This document shows positions 43,100 through 51,610 of a stretch of 64,000 bases of DNA, in pieces (the first letter of the stretch is position 1; each line of letters begins with the position of its first letter). This stretch comes from an uncultured Selenomonadaceae bacterium (GTDB lineage: Bacteria > Bacillota > Negativicutes > Selenomonadales > Selenomonadaceae), in the NCBI GenBank assembly GCA_905233135.1, contig CAJOCQ010000016.1, positions 1-64,000 of the forward strand, given 5' to 3'. A model generated the notes under the pieces. That model ran no database searches. It worked only from the letters and a program-made list of their open reading frames with translations, and was not told the DNA's origin. The position numbers were made by a program, and so were the translations under genes.

Positions 43100-43699
43100 A
43101 TGAAAAAATTTTTTATAGGAATATTGACAGCGGCAACAATAATGTTTCAATCGTCAATAACTTTTGCGGAATTTGAAGGCGAAGTTCCCGAAGAAATTTA
43201 TAAATGGATACAATCTACGCCGCGCGGCAACTATTGGTTTAATTTCCAAGTTTGCGGCTACAAAATTAATGACGATGATACGCTGGATTTGAATATTTTG
43301 GAAGTACCGCTCTTTGTAACTTACGATAACATTCAAATTGAAGACGTGATACAAAAAAGGCGTTGGCGCGGACAATCTACGCGCGGCTACAATAATTTAA
43401 TCGGGCGAGCAGATTATCTTGAATTTAATCTTATAAGAGAAACGGTTACTATTGTAAAGCGCGACGATTTAGACCATACTTTTTCAACGCTGGACAGTTA
43501 TACTGTAGGCGACCCTATCAAACTTGCCGAACTTGACAAGCGCGACATTTCCTATAAAACTTACAGCGAAATTTTGAAGTGGGTAAAGGAAAATAACGAA
43601 TGGGTTATTCGGCGTTCCGAAGGCAAATTAAGCAAAAAAGACGCCAAAATTAAACAGGAAGATATGCCTGTTTTCAAACTTAAATTTCTGAAAAAATAA
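43100..43699 (+). CDS. Exported protein of unknown function
   Basis: 199 residues with a clear signal peptide (MKKFFIGILTAATIMFQSSITFA). The mature part is polar, with a repeated-looking beta pattern (NYWFNFQVCGYKINDDDTLDL, LEVPLFVTYDNIQIEDVIQKRRW) and no family that I recognise. It probably lies in the periplasm or at the surface. GAGGTG precedes the ATG; it starts 11 bases after metA and is followed by a strong terminator, so it shares the metA transcript. Confidence 0.7.
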   Translation: MKKFFIGILTAATIMFQSSITFAEFEGEVPEEIYKWIQSTPRGNYWFNFQVCGYKINDDDTLDLNILEVPLFVTYDNIQIEDVIQKRRWRGQSTRGYNNLIGRADYLEFNLIRETVTIVKRDDLDHTFSTLDSYTVGDPIKLAELDKRDISYKTYSEILKWVKENNEWVIRRSEGKLSKKDAKIKQEDMPVFKLKFLKK

Positions 43700-43716
43700 T
43701 CGCAGATAAAATTTTT

Positions 43717-43742
43717 AATCGCCGAATTGTCGGCGATTTTTT
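43717..43742 (+). terminator. Rho-independent terminator
   Basis: AATCGCCGA-ATTG-TCGGCGATT perfect stem followed by a T run. Confidence 0.9.
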
Positions 43743-43819
43743 ATTGTAACTGCAAAGATAATTGAATTTTCAATAGCAAAAAATCCTGCGCGTTTAATGT
43801 AATTTTAAATTTTATCTGC

Positions 43820-43825
43820 TATAAT
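43820..43825 (+). promoter_or_regulatory. -10 box upstream of the MTHFR-like gene
   Basis: Perfect TATAAT, 31 bases before the ATG at 43856. No convincing -35 hexamer was found at 16-18 bases. Confidence 0.5.
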
Positions 43826-43855
43826 AGCGGCGCAAAATCGAAAGGAGAATTTTTT

Positions 43856-44596
43856 ATGGGAAAAATAGCCGTTGAAATTGTGCCGCGCAAAGAAGAAGAA
43901 ATTCTGCGCGACGTCGAAATTTTGAAAAAATATCCGCAGGTTGACTGCGTAAACCTCCCCGACATAATGCGTTGCGAAATAAGAGCGTGGGAAGGCGCAA
44001 AAATCGTACAGCCGCACTTGCCGACAATTCCGCACGTCCGCGCAATGGATATTGATTTATCTAAGCCGCTGCCCTTCAAAGAAATTTTTGAGCAAGCGGG
44101 AATTACTGAAGCGTTGGTAATTGCGGGCGACCCGCCGCAAGATTTCAGCCGCACGGTTTACCCTACAGAATCAATCGACGTTATAAGAAAGTTTCGTGAA
44201 GAACTTCCTAACGTGAAAGTTTACGCGGGGATTGACCAATATCGCAGCGGTATTCGTGACGAACTTTATAAAGTTGAAAGAAAAATTCAAGCAGGCGCGA
44301 CGGGACTTTTTACGCAACCTTTTTTTGATATGCGCTATTTGGAAATGTACGCGGATTTGTTGGAAGGTATCGACGTTTACTGGGGAGTTTCGCCCGTTTT
44401 GAGTGCGCGTTCCAAAGGTTATTGGGAGCGTAAAGATAAAGCGGTTTTCCCTAAAGATTTTCAGCCGACTATGAATTGGAATGTTGAATTTGCGCACAAA
44501 GTTATGAATTTTATTTCATCAACAAACGGCGGATTGTACTTTATGCCGATAACGATTGACATTGCAGAATTTTTGCCGCAAATTTTTAAGGGCTAA
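43856..44596 (+). CDS. Methylenetetrahydrofolate reductase-family protein
   Basis: 246 residues with the MTHFR barrel landmarks: VEIVPRKEEE at strand 1, PHVRAMD, VIAGDPPQD (the GDP loop), and ATGLFTQPFFDMRYLEMY (TQPFFD is a family signature). It is shorter than MetF (about 290). It may reduce methylene-THF for methionine synthesis or for the methyl branch of one-carbon metabolism. Placement one gene after metA supports a methionine link. GAAAGGAG precedes the ATG. Confidence 0.8.
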   Translation: MGKIAVEIVPRKEEEILRDVEILKKYPQVDCVNLPDIMRCEIRAWEGAKIVQPHLPTIPHVRAMDIDLSKPLPFKEIFEQAGITEALVIAGDPPQDFSRTVYPTESIDVIRKFREELPNVKVYAGIDQYRSGIRDELYKVERKIQAGATGLFTQPFFDMRYLEMYADLLEGIDVYWGVSPVLSARSKGYWERKDKAVFPKDFQPTMNWNVEFAHKVMNFISSTNGGLYFMPITIDIAEFLPQIFKG

Positions 44597-44606
44597 GGTG
44601 ATTAAC

Positions 44607-45215
44607 TTGAAAATCTTAAAAATATTGCCGCTGATAATTTTGCTGATAGTTTTGACTCCTGCGCGAAGTTTCGCAGATATGCCCGACATAAGCGCGGGCG
44701 AAACTTACTTTGACGTTTTGAAGGGCTACTACGTTTTAAAGGATAATGTTCACGTAGTCATAAAAAATCACGGCGTCACGGCAACAATTACCGCCAACGA
44801 GGCAAAGGTTAATGTTTTAACGCAAAAATGTTGGGCTGAAGGCAACGTCAATTTGACGCACGATAAAGAAACTTTCAGCTGCGACCGCGCCTATTTGCAA
44901 TGGAAAACCAAAACCGCAGAAGTTATCGGCAACGTTAAATTTAAAAGCAAAAAAGTTATGAGCGTAACTTCTGAAACCGCTGTTTTTAATTGGAGCGAAA
45001 AAATTGTTGACTTTTACGGCAACATTAAAGTTAAAGCCGAAAAAAATTTAAAACTCGAAGACGGCTTAAAGGTTGAGAAAAAAATTTATTCGCACGTCAA
45101 ATACAATGTCATTGAAAATAAAATCCTGCAACTCGAAGAAGACGCCGACGCGCCCAATATCGAAATTCCCGACCCCGACGACGATAAAGAATCTGTAGAA
45201 AACGAGGCAAATTAA
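44607..45215 (+). CDS. LptA/OstA-like periplasmic protein
   Basis: 202 residues from a TTG with AAGGTG six bases upstream. Signal peptide (LKILKILPLIILLIVLTPARSFA), then an OstA-type beta-jellyroll of repeated short strands (VVIKNHGVTATITANEAKVNV, CWAEGNVNLTHDKETFSCDRAYLQWKT), then an acidic tail. LptA-type proteins form the periplasmic bridge for LPS transport, so this supports an outer membrane. It lies apart from any lpt transporter genes, next to an aminotransferase gene that starts immediately after its stop. Confidence 0.7.
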   Translation: MKILKILPLIILLIVLTPARSFADMPDISAGETYFDVLKGYYVLKDNVHVVIKNHGVTATITANEAKVNVLTQKCWAEGNVNLTHDKETFSCDRAYLQWKTKTAEVIGNVKFKSKKVMSVTSETAVFNWSEKIVDFYGNIKVKAEKNLKLEDGLKVEKKIYSHVKYNVIENKILQLEEDADAPNIEIPDPDDDKESVENEAN

Positions 45216-46502
45216 ATGGAAAATTACATTGGCGCACAGGGCGTCATTGAAAAAAAGAAAAAATTTATTATGCCCTGTTTGGGACATTTTTATTTCAATC
45301 CGCCCGAATTTGTGCGCGGGCAAATGCAATACCTTTTTGACAGCGAAGGCAAAAAATATTTGGATATGTACGCGGGCGTTTCCGTCATAAATTGCGGGCA
45401 TTGCAACCCCTTTATCACTGAAAAAATTATCGCGCAGATTAAAAAGTTGCAACACGTCTGCAACATTTATCTTACAGAAAACTTTGTAAACCTTGCCGAA
45501 AAATTGGCTGAAGTTACGCCGGGCAAATTGCAGAAATCTTTTTTCTGTTCAACGGGTACTGAAGCAAATGAGGGCGCACTTTTATTGGCGTCAATTTATC
45601 AGCGCAATTCAGAATTTATTGCACTGCAAAACGGTTTGCACGGGCGCACAAAACTTACAATGAGTTTAACGGGGATTGGAATGTGGCGCACTGACCACAA
45701 CCCTGTCGGCGGGATAAATTTTGCGCCGAATCCTTATTGTTATCGCTGTCCTTTAGGGAAAAAATTTCCCGAATGTGATTTGGAATGCGCGAATAAAATT
45801 GAAACAATTATTCAAACTGCAACGAGCGGAAAACCTGCCGCGCTTATCGCAGAACCTATTCAAGGCAACGCGGGAATTGTCGTACCGCCGAAAAATTATT
45901 TTAAGCGCGTAAAAGAAATTTTGAAAAAATATAACGTCCTTTTGATTGATGACGAAGTGCAAACTGGCTTTGCGCGGACGGGCAAAATGTTTGCAATAGA
46001 AAATTTTGACGTTGAGCCCGATATAATGAGCGTTGCAAAGGCGTTGGGCAACGGGCAGCCTATCAGCGCGTTTATTTCGACTGCCGAAATTGCAGACACT
46101 TATACACGTCCCGGCGCGTCAACTTTGGGCGGCAATCCCGTTTCTTCGACGGCGGGGCTTGCAGTGCTTGAATATATTTCTGAAAATAATTTAATGGCAA
46201 ATGCAAAGGCGCGCGGCGAACAACTTAAACGCGGGCTTGAAAATCTTCAAAAAAAATATCCGATAATCGGCGACGTACGCGGGCTCGGCTTAATGATTGG
46301 CGCGGAATTTGTTCACGCTGATAAATCGCCCGCGCCTAAAGAACTTGACGCAGTTTTAGAAATTTTGAAAGACAACGGCTTTATAATCGGCAAGGGCGGC
46401 GTTGGGCGAAATGTTATGGCGTTTCAGCCGCCGCTCGTCATTACCAAAGAAAATGTTGACGACGTTTTGAACGCGCTGGATTTGGCATTGAATAAAATTT
46501 AA
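45216..46502 (+). CDS. Class-III PLP aminotransferase
   Basis: 428 residues. Family motifs are FFCSTGTEANEGALLLA, LHGRTKLTMSLTG, IAEPIQGNAGIVVPP, LLIDDEVQTGFARTGKMFA and the PLP lysine in SVAKALGNGQPISAF, followed by STLGGNPVSSTAGLAVLE. It resembles AGXT2/acetylornithine/4-aminobutyrate aminotransferases. A Cys cluster (CYRCPLGKKFPECDLEC, about residues 170-189) is an insertion also seen in some Firmicute relatives. Substrate uncertain. It begins directly after the LptA-like stop. Confidence 0.85.
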   Translation: MENYIGAQGVIEKKKKFIMPCLGHFYFNPPEFVRGQMQYLFDSEGKKYLDMYAGVSVINCGHCNPFITEKIIAQIKKLQHVCNIYLTENFVNLAEKLAEVTPGKLQKSFFCSTGTEANEGALLLASIYQRNSEFIALQNGLHGRTKLTMSLTGIGMWRTDHNPVGGINFAPNPYCYRCPLGKKFPECDLECANKIETIIQTATSGKPAALIAEPIQGNAGIVVPPKNYFKRVKEILKKYNVLLIDDEVQTGFARTGKMFAIENFDVEPDIMSVAKALGNGQPISAFISTAEIADTYTRPGASTLGGNPVSSTAGLAVLEYISENNLMANAKARGEQLKRGLENLQKKYPIIGDVRGLGLMIGAEFVHADKSPAPKELDAVLEILKDNGFIIGKGGVGRNVMAFQPPLVITKENVDDVLNALDLALNKI

Positions 46503-46503
46503 A

Positions 46504-46770
46504 AGAGGCGCACACGGACGTGCGCCTCGTACCCTCGCGCAGGACGCGCGGCACTTGCTACTTTACAAGCTTGAAAGTGCAACCCGTCAATGGTGGTAAT
46601 ACGCCCGTCACTAAAGCCGCAGCTTGACCTTTTTTAAGAGCGTGGGAAAAAGTTTGCGCCCCAAAGGGGGCGTACGGAATACGAGCGTATTTGAACCGAG
46701 CGGCCCTGACGGGCGAAGAGTTTTTTTCTTTTAGGTGGCTTTTCTTTTTTTACAAAAAAAGAAAAACCAC
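46504..46770 (+). repeat. Modular structured intergenic repeat, copy C (full set of modules)
   Basis: Main content of the 326-base gap 46503-46828. In order: hairpin GAGGCGCAC-ACGGAC-GTGCGCCTC (46504), CGCGC-AGGAC-GCGCG hairpin followed by GCACTTGCTACTT, a TGCAACCCGTCAAT segment, closing stem CGCCCGTC (46602) / GACGGGCG (46708-46715) with GCCGC/GCGGC inside, a CGCCCC-AAAG-GGGGCG hairpin whose outer pair is swapped relative to copies A and B, and a terminal T/A hairpin ending near 46770. Confidence 0.85.
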
Positions 46771-46828
46771 ATTTAAAATTTTAAAATCTAAAAAAAAATT
46801 AGATTCAGTAAATAAGGTGGCTTTATAA

Positions 46829-48244
46829 TTGGAAACATTTTGTATAGGCGTGGCAATTCTCGGCTTAATGCTTTTTGCGTATCGCGGCTGGTCGATAATT
46901 TTAATTGCGCCGTTTTTTGCAATGGTAGCGGCGTTGTTCAGTCATTTTGGTATAATGCCGATTTATACAGAAATTTATATGACGCGCTTCGCGGAGTACA
47001 CAAAAACATATTACCCCGTGTTTTTATTCGGCGCGGTATTTGCGCGGCTAATGGAAAAGGGCGGGCTTGCGTCTGCGATAGCGGGCAAAATTATGGACAT
47101 TTTGGGCGAAAAGCAGGCAATACTTGCAGTAATTTTAGCTTGCGCGGCGTTGACTTACGGCGGCTTGAGTGTCTTTGTTGTAGCGTTCGTAATGTACCCT
47201 TTCGGCGCGGAAATTTTTCGCAAGGCTGACATTCCGAAAAAACTTTTGCCTGCAACTTTATGGATGGGAATATTTTCCTTTGCAATGGTAGCGTTGCCGG
47301 GAACGCCGCAAATTCAAAATATTATTCCTTCGGCATTTTTCGGCACTTCGACTTGGGCGGGAGTAGGAATAGGATTATTTGCAACGGTTTTATTTTTGGC
47401 GGCAAGTATGGGCTGGCTTACATTCCGCGCAAAATCTTTACAGGCGAAGGGCGAAGGTTACGGCGGCGAAGTTGCGCCTAAACAAAAAAAGGACAGGCTT
47501 TTACCGTCGTGGCAAATGTCAACAATCCCGCTGTTAATGGTCATTGTGATAAATATTATTTTAAGCAACCCGTTCAACTTGGAAGGCGGCTTTCATTGGG
47601 ACGAATCGAGCTTAACAGATTTTGAAGTTTTTAATTTAAGTTTACTTGCACCGAGCGTCAGCAAGGTAAATTCAATTTGGTCAATCAGCGTTGCATTGGT
47701 TTTAAGCAGCATTGCGGCGGCGTACATCGGGCGCAGAAAATTTCATAAAAGCAGAGCGCAATTTTTGGAAACGATAAATTACGGCGCGGCGTCAAGTTGC
47801 GCGGCGGTTTTAAATGTTGCGTCGGGATTTGCATTCGGCAGCGTTATGGTAATGATGCCGGGATTTTTGCCAATTAAAGCAATTTTAACGCTCATTGCAG
47901 AAAATTTCGGACCTTTGGTAGCCGCCGTTGTTACAACCAACATAATGGGCGGAATTACGGGCTCGGCGTCGGGCGGCTTGACGATTGCCCTTTCAATGCT
48001 CGGCGAACAATGGGCGGCAATGGCAACCGCGCAAGGTATACCGCTTGAGGCGTTGCACAGAATCATTGCAATTTCTTCCATTGGAATTGACCCTGTACCG
48101 CACGCGGGCGCGCTTGTAACGTTGCTTGCAATTTGCGGCTTGACGCACAAAGATTCCTACTTTGACATTATTGTTTTAATGGTAATGAAATTTTTTATCC
48201 CGTTCCTTTGCATATTATTCTTTATGACAACGGGAATTGTTTGA
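46829..48244 (+). CDS. GntP-family permease
   Basis: 471 residues with about 12 hydrophobic segments, from a TTG with AAGGTGG upstream. YTKTYYPVFLFGAVFARLMEKGG, LTYGGLSVFVVAFVMYPFG, VALPGTPQIQNIIPSAFFGT and NIMGGITGSASGGLTIALSML match the GntP/hydroxybutyrate-permease group. It likely imports an organic acid (gluconate, lactate or a hydroxy acid) with protons. Structured repeats lie on both sides, isolating it as a single-gene unit. Confidence 0.87.
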   Translation: METFCIGVAILGLMLFAYRGWSIILIAPFFAMVAALFSHFGIMPIYTEIYMTRFAEYTKTYYPVFLFGAVFARLMEKGGLASAIAGKIMDILGEKQAILAVILACAALTYGGLSVFVVAFVMYPFGAEIFRKADIPKKLLPATLWMGIFSFAMVALPGTPQIQNIIPSAFFGTSTWAGVGIGLFATVLFLAASMGWLTFRAKSLQAKGEGYGGEVAPKQKKDRLLPSWQMSTIPLLMVIVINIILSNPFNLEGGFHWDESSLTDFEVFNLSLLAPSVSKVNSIWSISVALVLSSIAAAYIGRRKFHKSRAQFLETINYGAASSCAAVLNVASGFAFGSVMVMMPGFLPIKAILTLIAENFGPLVAAVVTTNIMGGITGSASGGLTIALSMLGEQWAAMATAQGIPLEALHRIIAISSIGIDPVPHAGALVTLLAICGLTHKDSYFDIIVLMVMKFFIPFLCILFFMTTGIV

Positions 48245-48278
48245 TAAGGTAAGAGGCACACTAGTGAATTGAAAAAGC

Positions 48279-48452
48279 CGCCCGTCTCTCAGCCGCAGCG
48301 CGTGGTAATGCTGAGGCGTAAGAAAAAGTAGAGGTCCCAAAGGGGGCATCCTGTTACTACGTGCGTACAGAAACCGAGCGGCCCTGACGGGCGGGAAGTT
48401 TTTTTCTTTTGGGCGGGTTTTCTTTTTTTACAAAAAAAGAAAAGCCGTGTTA
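48279..48452 (+). repeat. Modular structured intergenic repeat, copy D
   Basis: Closing stem CGCCCGTC (48279) / GACGGGCG, inner GCCGC/GCGGC, GGTCCC-AAAG-GGGGCA hairpin, and a terminal hairpin of TTTTCTTTTTTT and AAAAAAAGAAAA. Differs from copy B mainly in the variable segment after GCCGC. Confidence 0.85.
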
Positions 48453-48503
48453 AAAAAATTATTTCTAAAAAAATAAAAGAACCGCATGAAAGGAGACCTT
48501 CCT

Positions 48504-49793
48504 ATGTTGGGCAAAAATTTATTCAAGCAACTAAAAAAATTTGACCCTGATTTGTGCGAACTTTTGAAAGTGTCATTCGACAGGCAAATTTCCAGCTTAT
48601 CGTTAATTCCGACAGATAACGCCGCCTCGCCGTTGTCGCAATATATTAAGGGCAGTGCGTTGGGAAATGACAACATCGGCTACAACGCGCTTGAACATTA
48701 CAGCCGCGTTGAAAAGTTGGCGGTTAAACGCGCCTGCGAAATTTTCGGCGCGGAACACGCAATAGTCAGAATTGGTAACCTTGTAGCGGCGGCGCGCGTT
48801 GTACTTCAAACTTTTGCAAAGAATGGCGATAAAATTTTATCCTTCAACCTGCGCAAAAGTGAACATTGCACCGGCGAACAAATGCAGTATGATTTTATAA
48901 AATTTGCGCTGGAGCCGAACAATTTTAAATTAAATTTCGACAAGATAAAATATTTGGCGTTGAAAAATAAGCCGGTGTTAATAATTTATTCGCCCGTCAA
49001 TTATCCGCATAATATCGACTGTAAAAAACTGCGCGAAATTGCGGACGCAGTCGGCGCGAAACTTTGGATTGACTTGGGGCAAAATTCGGGCTTAATCGCC
49101 GCCAAAAAAATAAAATCGCCTGTACCGTACGCCGACATTGCAACATTTTCTGCAAGTGACGCATTGCACGGACCGCAAACAGGCGTTATTTTGACGAAAA
49201 AGAAGTATGCAGATTTACTTGAACAAAAAGTTATTGACACGGGGCACGCCTCATTAAAGAAAAATGTTTTGGCGGCGTTGGCAATAACTTTTCACGAAAT
49301 AGCTTGCGAAGAATATCAAAATTACGCCCAACAAGTTTTGGATAACGCCCGCGCCTTAGAAAAGGGCTTGCAAAAATCGGGCATTGAATTAATTTGCACA
49401 CCGACAGAAAACCATTTGGTAATTGCAAAATTTCCAAAAAATGTTGACGTTAAATCGACGGTACAAAATTTAATGCAAGCAAATCTATTGGTTGACGCGG
49501 AAAAATTTATGACTTCGGACGATAAAATTTCTTATCCCGTTTTAAGACTCTCAAGCCTTGACCCGACAACGCGCGGGCTTTATGAAAATGATTTGCTTAC
49601 AGTCGGCTTGACATTGGGCGAATTTTTAAAGTCTCCGCAAAATTCAAAGTCGATAAAAGCTGTAGAAATGGTTATCAAGGAAATGGTTGAAAATTTGCCG
49701 CTCTTCTCCGAAGAATGGCTCCCCGAAGAAGAAATTATTCAAGAACAAGATTCGGAATTAATGATTAAATCTTTAATTTACGGCACTATTTAG
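48504..49793 (+). CDS. Serine hydroxymethyltransferase-like protein lacking the PLP lysine
   Basis: 429 residues that follow the SHMT fold: SLIPTDNAASP (for IPSENFVSP), DNIGYNALEHYSRVEKLAVKRACEIFGAEHA, AKLWIDLGQNSGL (for VDMAHIAGL) and ATFSASDALHGPQTG. In true SHMT the last reads TxHKTLRGPR, with Lys binding PLP; here the Lys position is Asp (about residue 219). Several folate/PLP residues are also changed. It is probably a pseudoenzyme or a binding protein, unless it uses another cofactor. The ATG at 48504 has AAAGGAG eight bases upstream. Confidence 0.75.
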   Translation: MLGKNLFKQLKKFDPDLCELLKVSFDRQISSLSLIPTDNAASPLSQYIKGSALGNDNIGYNALEHYSRVEKLAVKRACEIFGAEHAIVRIGNLVAAARVVLQTFAKNGDKILSFNLRKSEHCTGEQMQYDFIKFALEPNNFKLNFDKIKYLALKNKPVLIIYSPVNYPHNIDCKKLREIADAVGAKLWIDLGQNSGLIAAKKIKSPVPYADIATFSASDALHGPQTGVILTKKKYADLLEQKVIDTGHASLKKNVLAALAITFHEIACEEYQNYAQQVLDNARALEKGLQKSGIELICTPTENHLVIAKFPKNVDVKSTVQNLMQANLLVDAEKFMTSDDKISYPVLRLSSLDPTTRGLYENDLLTVGLTLGEFLKSPQNSKSIKAVEMVIKEMVENLPLFSEEWLPEEEIIQEQDSELMIKSLIYGTI

Positions 49794-49850
49794 GCGGCAG
49801 GTGTCAGGCGTTAGGTGTTAGTAAATTTTCCTGACACCTAGAAATTATAT
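49794..49850. repeat. Snap-back GGTGTTAGG repeat, copy 3
   Basis: GGCAGGTGTCAGGCGTTAGGTGTTAG pairs with the complementary CTGACACCTAG across TAAATTTTC. It lies between two convergent genes and overlaps the stop of the ABC-F-like gene (49838-49840). Confidence 0.65.
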
Positions 49851-50890
49851 TTTTCCCTGATTTGTTGCTGAACGGTTTCATTCGCCAAAAAATCTTCGTA
49901 AGTAGAAATTCTGTCAACGGTGCCGCTCGGCGCAATGTCAATGATTCTGTTTGCAACATTTTCCAAAAAGGCGCGGTCGTCTTCAGAAAAAATAATTGTG
50001 CCTTGAAAATTTTGAAGGGCGCGTTCAAATTCTTCAATATTGGGCAAGTCCAAAAAATTTGTCGGCTCGTCCAGCAGTAAAAGATTCGCGCCGCCTTTTT
50101 GAATATTTTCCAGTTCAACTTTTGCCGTTGCGCTTGAAAAAACTTGCGGCATATACGCAACTTTCAAGCCTTCGGCAAATTTTATTGTGCCGCGTTCCGC
50201 ACCGCCGTTTGAATTTTCCTTCCACGCCGTGAACAAAGTTTTTAAAAGTTTGGAGCGTCCCAATTTATTTTTGCCGACGAATGCAACTTTTTGCCCTTGC
50301 CGAATTGTAAAACCGACGTGCTTAAATAAAGTTTCACCTGCGCGAATTTTCAGCAAGCTGTTGACTTCGATAACGGCGGAATTTTTTTCAAGCGGCTGAC
50401 AGTTTAAATTAATTTTTGGAGATTGAATGTTGCCGAGCCGAATAATTTTTGGGCAAGTGCGCTTGAGAAAATATCTGTTGTTGCTGACAATGACGGCGGT
50501 TAAATTGCGGCGTTCCAGCAGAAAATTTATCAGCCATTCAATTCCTTCCGCGTCAAGGTTTTTTGTCGGTTCATCGAGCAACAAAATTATTTCGGTGTTG
50601 GTTAAATTTTTCAAAGTGCGTTTAAGTTTTTCTATTGCTGACATTTCCGCCATTCGCAGTTCTGAAAAATCCGCCGAAATATTTCCCGTCAATGTCAAAA
50701 TTTCGCCGTTAATATTTACGTCGCCCGCAGTTTGAATCAATCTGCCCGCCAAAATGTCAAGCAGTGAAGATTTACCCGCGCCTTCGCCGCCCGTTATCCC
50801 GAGTTTTTCGCCGCGTTTTATTTCAATGTTTAAATCTGAAAAAATTTCTTTTTGCGCAAGTTCCAAGCCTAAATTTTTTATCTGTATCAA
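49838..50890 (-). CDS. Degenerate ABC-F-like ATP-binding protein
   Basis: 350 residues, against about 500-600 for ABC-F translation factors. Domain 1 has Walker [10 protein letters not shown] and Walker [14 protein letters not shown]; domain 2 has a Walker-A-like GKNKLGRSK (GKS/T altered to GRS) and Walker [13 protein letters not shown]. No LSGGQ signature is visible in either half; the segments that carry it appear deleted. The two domains and the TIYEDF-like STYEDFLAN end are still ABC-F-like. Either a decayed gene kept open or a reduced protein with a new role. Confidence 0.75.
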   Translation of the reverse strand: MIQIKNLGLELAQKEIFSDLNIEIKRGEKLGITGGEGAGKSSLLDILAGRLIQTAGDVNINGEILTLTGNISADFSELRMAEMSAIEKLKRTLKNLTNTEIILLLDEPTKNLDAEGIEWLINFLLERRNLTAVIVSNNRYFLKRTCPKIIRLGNIQSPKINLNCQPLEKNSAVIEVNSLLKIRAGETLFKHVGFTIRQGQKVAFVGKNKLGRSKLLKTLFTAWKENSNGGAERGTIKFAEGLKVAYMPQVFSSATAKVELENIQKGGANLLLLDEPTNFLDLPNIEEFERALQNFQGTIIFSEDDRAFLENVANRIIDIAPSGTVDRISTYEDFLANETVQQQIREKYNF

Positions 50891-50953
50891 TCAAAAGTCT
50901 CCTTTAATTTAATCTGCTTGTCAATTCGCCCGCCGAAAAATTTTTCCTGCAAA

Positions 50954-50977
50954 TAAAAAAATCCCGCTCGCGCAGGA
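50954..50977 (-). terminator. Terminator of the OB-fold gene
   Basis: On the minus strand TCCTGC-GCGA-GCGGGA followed by seven T. Confidence 0.75.
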
Positions 50978-50988
50978 CTGAATTTAAT

Positions 50989-51480
50989 TTATTCAAATTT
51001 GTCAACTTTCAATGAATAGCCTAAAACTTCTCCAACGTCTGTAATTTTCCCGTAAGCCGTTACATTTTGTCCTTTGTAAGTGTTCAATACAAAATCTTTT
51101 TGCTCTTTATCACGGCTTTTAACGTCGCAACGCACGCCAACTATTGAATATTCATCCGCCATAAGTGCAATATAATCGCCGTCGCTGTCGATAACTTCAA
51201 CTTGCCCTGTAACTGCCAAATACTGGTCTTTATACTTTCGCTGCGCCGCCGCCGCGTTGTTTTGTAAATCGTTCATCATTGTATACACATCTACATATTG
51301 ATATTGCCGCTCTTCTTTTTCTTTAGCCGGTCGAGTTTCTTGTACTTGAGTTTTTGGAGTTTCAATATTTTTTGAGGTTGAAACATTATTGTTGTCGTCC
51401 TTGCCGAATACCGCGCTTAATATTCCAACTGCCAAACAAAAATACAAAAAATACTTTAAAGCCTTCTTAATAAACCTCAT
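50989..51480 (-). CDS. Membrane-anchored OB-fold (tRNA_anti-like) protein
   Basis: 163 residues. A short N-terminal membrane segment (ALKYFLYFCLAVGILSAVFG), a Lys/Thr/Asn-rich linker, then an OB-fold domain at about 70-163 (VYTMMNDLQNNAAAAQRKYKDQYLAVTGQVEVIDSDG split by loops, and GQNVTAYGKITDVG). This matches the tRNA_anti-like family of exported proteins whose function is unknown. The ATG at 51480 has GGAGGTAA upstream. Nine C residues (51521-51529) lie about 40 bases upstream of the start. Confidence 0.75.
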   Translation of the reverse strand: MRFIKKALKYFLYFCLAVGILSAVFGKDDNNNVSTSKNIETPKTQVQETRPAKEKEERQYQYVDVYTMMNDLQNNAAAAQRKYKDQYLAVTGQVEVIDSDGDYIALMADEYSIVGVRCDVKSRDKEQKDFVLNTYKGQNVTAYGKITDVGEVLGYSLKVDKFE

Positions 51481-51549
51481 AAAAATTACCTCCAATTTAA
51501 TATAAACTTATGTAATAATACCCCCCCCCGTTTTTGTTTTGTCAACAAT

Positions 51550-51579
51550 TTGGCAAGCAACGGTTATCAGTGTTATAAT
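51550..51579 (+). promoter_or_regulatory. sstT promoter
   Basis: TTGGCA (51550-51555), 18-base spacer, TATAAT (51574-51579); GGAGG precedes the ATG at 51611. Confidence 0.7.
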
Positions 51580-51610
51580 AAATTTCTAAAAAATTTTTGG
51601 AGGTTATTTA

